NCBI GenBank assembly: GCA_039105265.1
Contig: JAPFFF010000016.1
Location: 2,108,001 to 2,172,000, forward strand
DNA: 64,000 bases
Source of the DNA: Tritrichomonas musculus
Taxonomy: Eukaryota > Parabasalia > Tritrichomonadida > Tritrichomonadidae
Direction: 5' to 3'
Shown here: positions 58,668 through 64,000 of the stretch, piece after piece
Position numbering within the stretch: position 1 is the first letter of the stretch
Layout: the number at the start of each line of letters is the position of its first letter
Position numbers and translations under genes: made by a program
Notes under the pieces: model-generated
What the model saw: the letters and a program-made list of their open reading frames with translations, nothing else
Told to the model about the DNA's origin: nothing
Database searches by the model: none

Positions 58668-61600
58668 ATGTCTTATTCAAAACAGCAAGTTGATGAAAAT
58701 ACAGATTATAAGGCAGGAAAAGCCATATCTTTAGAAGATAGAATGATTTCAGTAAACTTTGATAATACACTATGTCTAAACTCAGAAGGAAAACTTTCAT
58801 GTGTTAGTGCAGGAAGTGGTTCTAGTGGAATAGAATATTCAGAAGGCCCAGGGATTCATATCAACAATCACAAGATAAGCGCTAACGTTGATGGAATATC
58901 AGTTAAAGTAAACCAGGCTGGTGAAATAGAAGCTATAGATAAATCTATAAAATTTAAAGCAGGAGATGGTATATTAATCACCAGAGGCAATAATGCAATT
59001 ACTGCTGATATTGACGGAACAAGTATTGTCTTCAATGAATCTAAACAGTTATCAGTAGCCAATGCAGGGAAAGTATATAGGCCAGGTGATGGTTTAAATG
59101 TAAATGGAGATACTTTAAATGTTCAAGTTGACCAAAGCACAATCAAAATAAATAATGATAATCAATTAGCACTAACAATTCCAAGTATAAATTATAAAGC
59201 AGGTGATGGTATTACAATTGATAAAGATGTAATCAAAACAAAGATTGATAATTTAACAATTCAAGCAAATCCAGATGGTGAAATTCATGCAGTTGTCCCA
59301 ACAGCCGGTTCGGCTCTTTCATCTAATTCAAACAAATTCGATGTTAATGTTGATGGCACAACAATCAAAGTAAATGAAAATAATCAATTAGAAGCAGTTA
59401 ATTCTGGTAGTAAAGAATATAAAGCTGGATGGGGAATTGAGATTAATGATGATACAATTAAAACTAGAATTGATGATAATACAATGGGATATCTTGATGG
59501 TAAGCTTTATGCAATGCCTTATAATGGTGGTAAAGGTGTTTCAGTTTCACGAATCGATAGTACCAATTACGTAAATGTTAATACTGATGATAAAACAATT
59601 AGAGTTAATGAAGATAATAAGTTGGAAGCAATTGGTGGAAGTAGTAAATACACAGCAGGTGATGGAATAAGCATAAACGATAATACAATTGCAATTAATC
59701 AGAATTGGTTTGATATAAGGGATACTAATAATAAAGATGGAACTTTTCAACTAAGGAATATTGGTGACGCCTCGCATCCAGATATTCGTTTATGTGCTGT
59801 TGAAATAAGACCATTAAACAAAAACCTTACTAGAGATTTCTTTACTCAAACTCTTGGGCTTAACCCTGACTATGAAATGGATTTCAATACTTCTATCAGC
59901 CAGATGGATATATCGTCAGGCACCGAATCTGAGATTCGTTGCACGGCAGAGCCAGAGATAATCGAACAATTAGGACTTGACTCCGTTGTGCGACAAAACT
60001 ACGCCTCTGGTGAATCTAAATATTTATTAACAATTGATGACATACCTAAGTTGAATATAACACAAGATGAAACAGCATTCCTCCAAATTCATCTACCAGA
60101 TTATGTTAAAGATAGTAATGGTAAACCAATTGATTCAGTCATTTGCAATGTTAAGAAAGGATTTAATGGATACATTTCAGATATCAATAGAGTTACGTTA
60201 AGTGGTGAAAGTATTGACGTTCCAGATGATTTGGTAACATATAACGAAGTAGGATGCGATATAGAGTTCCACAAGATTGCTCAATTATGTGACCCAACCA
60301 TTCTTACAACAGAGGGAATGCAAATCAGGATATGTGACAGTGTATTTAAGATACTATTAACTGCTACTTCTTCAGGTGATGGTAAGTTTACAATGATTGC
60401 AGATGAGACATTAGATTCTGGCTTTGATGGACCCAATCAAGCATTTCATTTTAATTACGAGCATCAAAAAGAGTTATTCAAAGATTCTGTTGTTATACAA
60501 TTATATAATAACGTATCTGAATATGTTGAAGAAACAATTACATTAAATAACTTCGAGATGAGTTCAGGTTTACCTTCATACACCATTCCTCATGTATATA
60601 AGATAAATGATAGCTGGGAAGTTGAGAATTTAGAAGGCTATGATAAACCAGGATTGATGACATCACACGACTTGAACATTAAAGAATTATTGCTAAGAGG
60701 TGAATTAATGATTGATATTATATATGATAAAACAAATATCAGAACAGAAAACGTAATTAGATGTAAAGAATTGATTGCAGATAATGGGTTTACTCTACAT
60801 AAATCACCACTAATTTTCTTATATGAACCTAAAGATTTTGGCATTGAAACAATTAATGGTATAGATTACTGGTTCATTGATTTCGGTTATAAAAATGATA
60901 GTGAAGAGTTTAAAGCATTACCAAACGAGCAACCATTTGAGTTCATTGACAGAAAGATTTTTGGTTTAGATTACTGCCTAAAGAAAAATGGAGGCAACTG
61001 GACAGGAAATAATATATATTATCACATCAAAGATGATTACAAGAGTGTGAAGAAACTTGATGTAATTCAATACGTAAGCATTATTGTTAGTAAGAATGAT
61101 AAATTAAAGTTCGTAATGAATGAATGGGGAATGGCAAACATACCACAAGCTTTATATGATAACATGACCCTATCATTTAAGAATGGTGATAAAGAAATAC
61201 ATAATATTGAAATTACTAATTATTCAATTCATCAAACTGATTATACATTCGAAGATGATTTATGTGATGTAATAAGGTTCGAATTACATGATAAAAATAT
61301 TGCAGACCATGCTGCTTCAGGTGATGGTAAATTAATTCTTACATTCACGTCTCCTATTAACTCTGAATTAACAAAATCATTTGAGATTAAAGCAACTTAT
61401 AATGGAAAAACGAACCAATCAATCTATTCAGATGAAGATTTATACATAAAAGCATTTCAGATAAATAAATACAAACGAATTGAAAATGATAGCAATAATA
61501 GATTACGTGTTTACTTACGTGAAGGATTCTTTTATCAAATACCTGAGGAAGATGTGAAATATAAAGAAGGAACGAATCCATTTAGTTATTTATTCTCTCA

Positions 61601-64000
61601 ACAAGCATATGAAATAATTCCTAAACCAGAAGCATGTTCATACTTGTCAACAACTCATAATATAAAAACAGATGGAATTGTTATTGGCTCTAATATAGAA
61701 ACTCATAGCTTTCTCTTAAATGACTTAGGTAATAATGTAACATTACTCGGTGGTGAAATACAAAGAATTGATGAAGCCGAAAAGCAAGACAGAAAAGATA
61801 TAGAACATTTAAATTCAATCATTAAAGTTCAATCAACTTTAGATAAGGTATCAAAAATATTAAGTATAATTGTAGATGGTGTTGCTGTAATGGGAATGGT
61901 AAGTGTTGGCGCTAAAGTTGTATATAATTTCGCTAAATCAAAATTATATAGAGGAGGAAATGCTGCAGCAGCAACAGCTAGAGGTGCAGCTCATCCAGCT
62001 GTTGATGAAGAAGTAATGTTATTAAATTCAGCTGAAACATCAGAGGGTAGTGCTGCAGGTTCAGCTACTTCAGAAAGTGAATTACAATATGCACCATTTG
62101 ATGTATCACCTTTATCTACAGATTTCAGTTCAATGAGTAGTTCAAATGAGAGCGAAATCGACCCATCTACTGGATTTCTTTTAAACGAAGATTCAGATTC
62201 AGTACAACTGTATAAATTTAATAAGATTACCAAATTTGCTAATTTAGCAATATTTAGAGGAGTTATGAGAATTGGTGATTTCCTAAAAATAGGTTCTTTA
62301 CAGGAGGATGGAATTACTTTAAATAGAATTATTTCAATAATTCCAGGAACTAGAATTAGATTCTATGATGATGATAAAAATGAATATATGATTAAAGGAT
62401 TTACAACAAATGATGAATCAACTTGGGATAGCAATCATGTAGTATTAGGTGATGTATTAAAAGAACACTTGAACAACAATTATGTGAAACTTACGAATCT
62501 CCAGAATTATTTGAAGAAAGAAGACATATTATCAACTGAGAAAATAACTCAAGAATTATCAATCGCTACAAAATTCGTAAACGGAACAAATGCTGAAAAT
62601 AAAGAAACTTATATCACAAATTTGGATGGAGATTTATGCGACATATTAAAGAAATCATCACTTTTTGTGAAAGGCTCTTGCAATAATGAAGATATATCAG
62701 GAGAATATTTGTATGATAGTGAAGAACTTGAATATTATCATTACAAGAAAGGTGAAAATACTTTTTCTATATACTTTTTCTATTACTCCGGAACATTCAG
62801 ATATAATGGAAATTGGGTTGTGGACCTAGAATCAGTAAGTTATTCATACGAACCTGAAGTTTATGATGAATATTGTATTCCAAATATGAATTTCATAAAA
62901 GATAATTATGCATTGAAGAGTGAATTACCTGAACCTGTTGATTTAACACCATATTACACTAGTGCCCAAGCTGATGAGATGTTCGTTGATGAAGATGAAT
63001 TAGCATATGAATTAGATAAGTATGAGACCAAGGATGTAGCTGAAGGGAAATATGCATTGAAATCTGATATTCCTGAGATACCCACAGATTTGGTTAATGA
63101 ATCTGCGTTGAGTACCGCTTTATACGGAACTGAATTGAATATTGAATATCCTGCAAAATTATCTGAGGGTGCATATATTACCCCTAAGCTACCAAATGCT
63201 GGAGTTCATTTGGTATTTGATGTTAATTGGGGAGATAATCAAGATGATGATATTATGCATATTGATGTAATATTTAAACCAAATGGCTCTACTAACACTT
63301 TTGATTGCTTGGACGGGTATGATAGCAATGGCAAACGCATTGATAGAATAATATGGCGTCATGATGATGGACAAATTGTATATGTATCATATATTGCAGC
63401 ACATAGAAATAATAATCCAATAGCATATAATTTCATTAGAGCACAAATCGAATCACCATTTATCAAAGACTCGAATGTTGTTGATGAAAGTCCAGAACGA
63501 TTCACAATTCAATGTGCGCAGAATGATAGTGGTTGTGCAATCCCAGATGAATATATAAGAAGAGTATTAACAACTAAAAATATTATCGTGAAGTTCAAAC
63601 GAAATGCCGATGATACATCATATGAAGAAGCTGAATATACGTATTCTGGTCGAAAGGGTGCAAATCTCATATACAAATCAGTAAATAGTGAGTCAAGCGA
63701 ATCAATAGATATTCGTGTAGGTACACGTGTCGTCTCATTGAGAGCCACGGACGATACACTGACCAATATATATGATGCATCTATCACATTAATCAGCAAC
63801 CAACCTGTGAACGATGATATGATTACTTCGGTGAAATATGTGAATGATAACTTTGCATTGAAGTCATATGTTGATGAATTACATGCGACCCCAAACACAA
63901 CTATCACTCATTACTGTCCAATAGAGGCTGGTGAGGAGATTACTGACTACAAGATTGGTAAACCTGTATATCTATCAGGGCATGTATATAAGTATAATAA
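58668..64000 (+). CDS. Giant fibre-like Polinton protein (open at window edge)
   Basis: The frame starts at ATG 58668 (MSYSKQQVDENTDYKAGKAI), and I could follow it through 64000 at every point tested, giving at least 1,777 codons. Residues 30-360 are repeats of the form YKAGDGI.I....I...ID..TI.....N.LEA, strongly like the shaft repeats of adenovirus fibres and phage tail fibres. A middle region has beta-rich domains; near 61850-61960 is a hydrophobic helix followed by an Ala/Gly-rich stretch; the last part repeats Y..K.YALKSELPE-like units spaced over several hundred residues. A trimeric receptor-binding or surface fibre is the best guess. It looks whole within the window. Confidence 0.8.
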   Translation, partial: MSYSKQQVDENTDYKAGKAISLEDRMISVNFDNTLCLNSEGKLSCVSAGSGSSGIEYSEGPGIHINNHKISANVDGISVKVNQAGEIEAIDKSIKFKAGDGILITRGNNAITADIDGTSIVFNESKQLSVANAGKVYRPGDGLNVNGDTLNVQVDQSTIKINNDNQLALTIPSINYKAGDGITIDKDVIKTKIDNLTIQANPDGEIHAVVPTAGSALSSNSNKFDVNVDGTTIKVNENNQLEAVNSGSKEYKAGWGIEINDDTIKTRIDDNTMGYLDGKLYAMPYNGGKGVSVSRIDSTNYVNVNTDDKTIRVNEDNKLEAIGGSSKYTAGDGISINDNTIAINQNWFDIRDTNNKDGTFQLRNIGDASHPDIRLCAVEIRPLNKNLTRDFFTQTLGLNPDYEMDFNTSISQMDISSGTESEIRCTAEPEIIEQLGLDSVVRQNYASGESKYLLTIDDIPKLNITQDETAFLQIHLPDYVKDSNGKPIDSVICNVKKGFNGYISDINRVTLSGESIDVPDDLVTYNEVGCDIEFHKIAQLCDPTILTTEGMQIRICDSVFKILLTATSSGDGKFTMIADETLDSGFDGPNQAFHFNYEHQKELFKDSVVIQLYNNVSEYVEETITLNNFEMSSGLPSYTIPHVYKINDSWEVENLEGYDKPGLMTSHDLNIKELLLRGELMIDIIYDKTNIRTENVIRCKELIADNGFTLHKSPLIFLYEPKDFGIETINGIDYWFIDFGYKNDSEEFKALPNEQPFEFIDRKIFGLDYCLKKNGGNWTGNNIYYHIKDDYKSVKKLDVIQYVSIIVSKNDKLKFVMNEWGMANIPQALYDNMTLSFKNGDKEIHNIEITNYSIHQTDYTFEDDLCDVIRFELHDKNIADHAASGDGKLILTFTSPINSELTKSFEIKATYNGKTNQSIYSDEDLYIKAFQINKYKRIENDSNNRLRVYLREGFFYQIPEEDVKYKEGTNPFSYLFSQQAYEIIPKPEACSYLSTTHNIKTDGIVIGSNIETHSFLLNDLGNNVTLLGGEIQRIDEAEKQDRKDIEHLNSIIKVQSTLDKVSKILSIIVDGVAVMGMVSVGAKVVYNFAKSKLYRGGNAAAATARGAAHPAVDEEVMLLNSAETSEGSAAGSATSESELQYAPFDVSPLSTDFSSMSSSNESEIDPSTGFLLNEDSDSVQLYKFNKITKFANLAIFRGVMRIGDFLKIGSLQEDGITLNRIISIIPGTRIRFYDDDKNEYMIKGFTTNDESTWDSNHVVLGDVLKEHLNNNYVKLTNLQNYLKKEDILSTEKITQELSIATKFVNGTNAENKETYITNLDGDLCDILKKSSLFVKGSCNNEDISGEYLYDSEELEYYHYKKGENTFSIYFFYYSGTFRYNGNWVVDLESVSYSYEPEVYDEYCIPNMNFIKDNYALKSELPEPVDLTPYYTSAQADEMFVDEDELAYELDKYETKDVAEGKYALKSDIPEIPTDLVNESALSTALYGTELNIEYPAKLSEGAYITPKLPNAGVHLVFDVNWGDNQDDDIMHIDVIFKPNGSTNTFDCLDGYDSNGKRIDRIIWRHDDGQIVYVSYIAAHRNNNPIAYNFIRAQIESPFIKDSNVVDESPERFTIQCAQNDSGCAIPDEYIRRVLTTKNIIVKFKRNADDTSYEEAEYTYSGRKGANLIYKSVNSESSESIDIRVGTRVVSLRATDDTLTNIYDASITLISNQPVNDDMITSVKYVNDNFALKSYVDELHATPNTTITHYCPIEAGEEITDYKIGKPVYLSGHVYKYN

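Larger units (their letters stand above)
46543..64000 (+). mobile_element. Polinton/Maverick element, left part (right end outside the window)
   Basis: At least 17.4 kb carries the Polinton gene set: protein-primed type DNA polymerase B, retrovirus-like integrase, FtsK/HerA-type packaging ATPase, a probable major capsid protein, a small pVI-like protein and a very long fibre-like protein, with genes on both strands packed closely. The left edge is inferred at AGTAGTAT (46543), followed by a 41-nt hairpin; the other terminal repeat is beyond base 64000. Most frames are long and open, so the copy looks young; the polymerase region appears broken in about one place. Two genes start right after the motif TTTATCTCATCTAAA. 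Confidence 0.9.

Noticed and set aside
59547-63907. Several minus-strand frames of 60-130 codons under the fibre-like gene
   Set aside because: They are antisense shadows of a long open plus-strand frame with strong repeat structure.

Overview
The window looks like trichomonad (parabasalid) genomic DNA, probably a Tritrichomonas-like species. Four things point there: very AT-rich, gene-poor spacers; single-exon protein genes; families expanded in these parasites (BTB/BACK-like proteins, DUF3447-ankyrin proteins, kinase-Sel1 proteins, BspA-type LRR proteins, F5/8-type C domains); and a Polinton/Maverick element. The species call is inference from family content and composition; no rRNA is present.

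Layout. 1-2.06 kb: tail of one gene, then AT-rich spacer. 2.06-3.04 kb: protein kinase (minus). 4.5-6.44 kb: a BTB-like gene split by a 1,225-bp DNA transposon with 156-bp terminal inverted repeats and a 9-bp target duplication. 6.6-8.24 kb: a second non-coding element with 395-bp inverted repeats. 8.27-9.5 kb: relics of a GH13 glycosidase and a DUF3447 ankyrin gene. 9.7-11.3 kb: coiled-coil protein. 11.7-12.7 kb: a small relic related to the Polinton at the right of the window. 14.4-17.8 kb: broken kinase-Sel1 gene. 18.3 kb: tRNA-Asn-like sequence. 18.5-20.5 kb: BTB-like fragment abutting a broken HAD/malate-dehydrogenase-like gene. 20.9-26.6 kb: the ordinary housekeeping stretch, with a ClC transporter, a UBL protein and a UBC12-like E2. 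26.9-27.3 kb: Arf-family relic. 27.7-39.4 kb: ankyrin and LRR genes, including one locus whose ankyrin repeats lie as separate islands in AT-rich spacers. 40.9-45.5 kb: a patchwork of gene fragments (AGC kinase, ABC transporter, Q/N-rich protein, BTB-F5/8C, VWA-like). 46.5 kb to the right edge: a large, mostly whole Polinton.

How the genes fit together. The UBL protein and the Nedd8-type E2 both belong to ubiquitin-like signalling, but nothing suggests shared control. The ankyrin, LRR, BTB and kinase-Sel1 genes are members of fast-turnover families, and many copies here are decayed or cut at sharp junctions. The Polinton carries DNA polymerase B, integrase, packaging ATPase, a probable major capsid protein, small accessory proteins and a very long fibre-like reading frame that is still open at base 64000. 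Its left end has a 41-nt hairpin whose geometry, but not sequence, recurs at the left end of the small relic at 11.7 kb.
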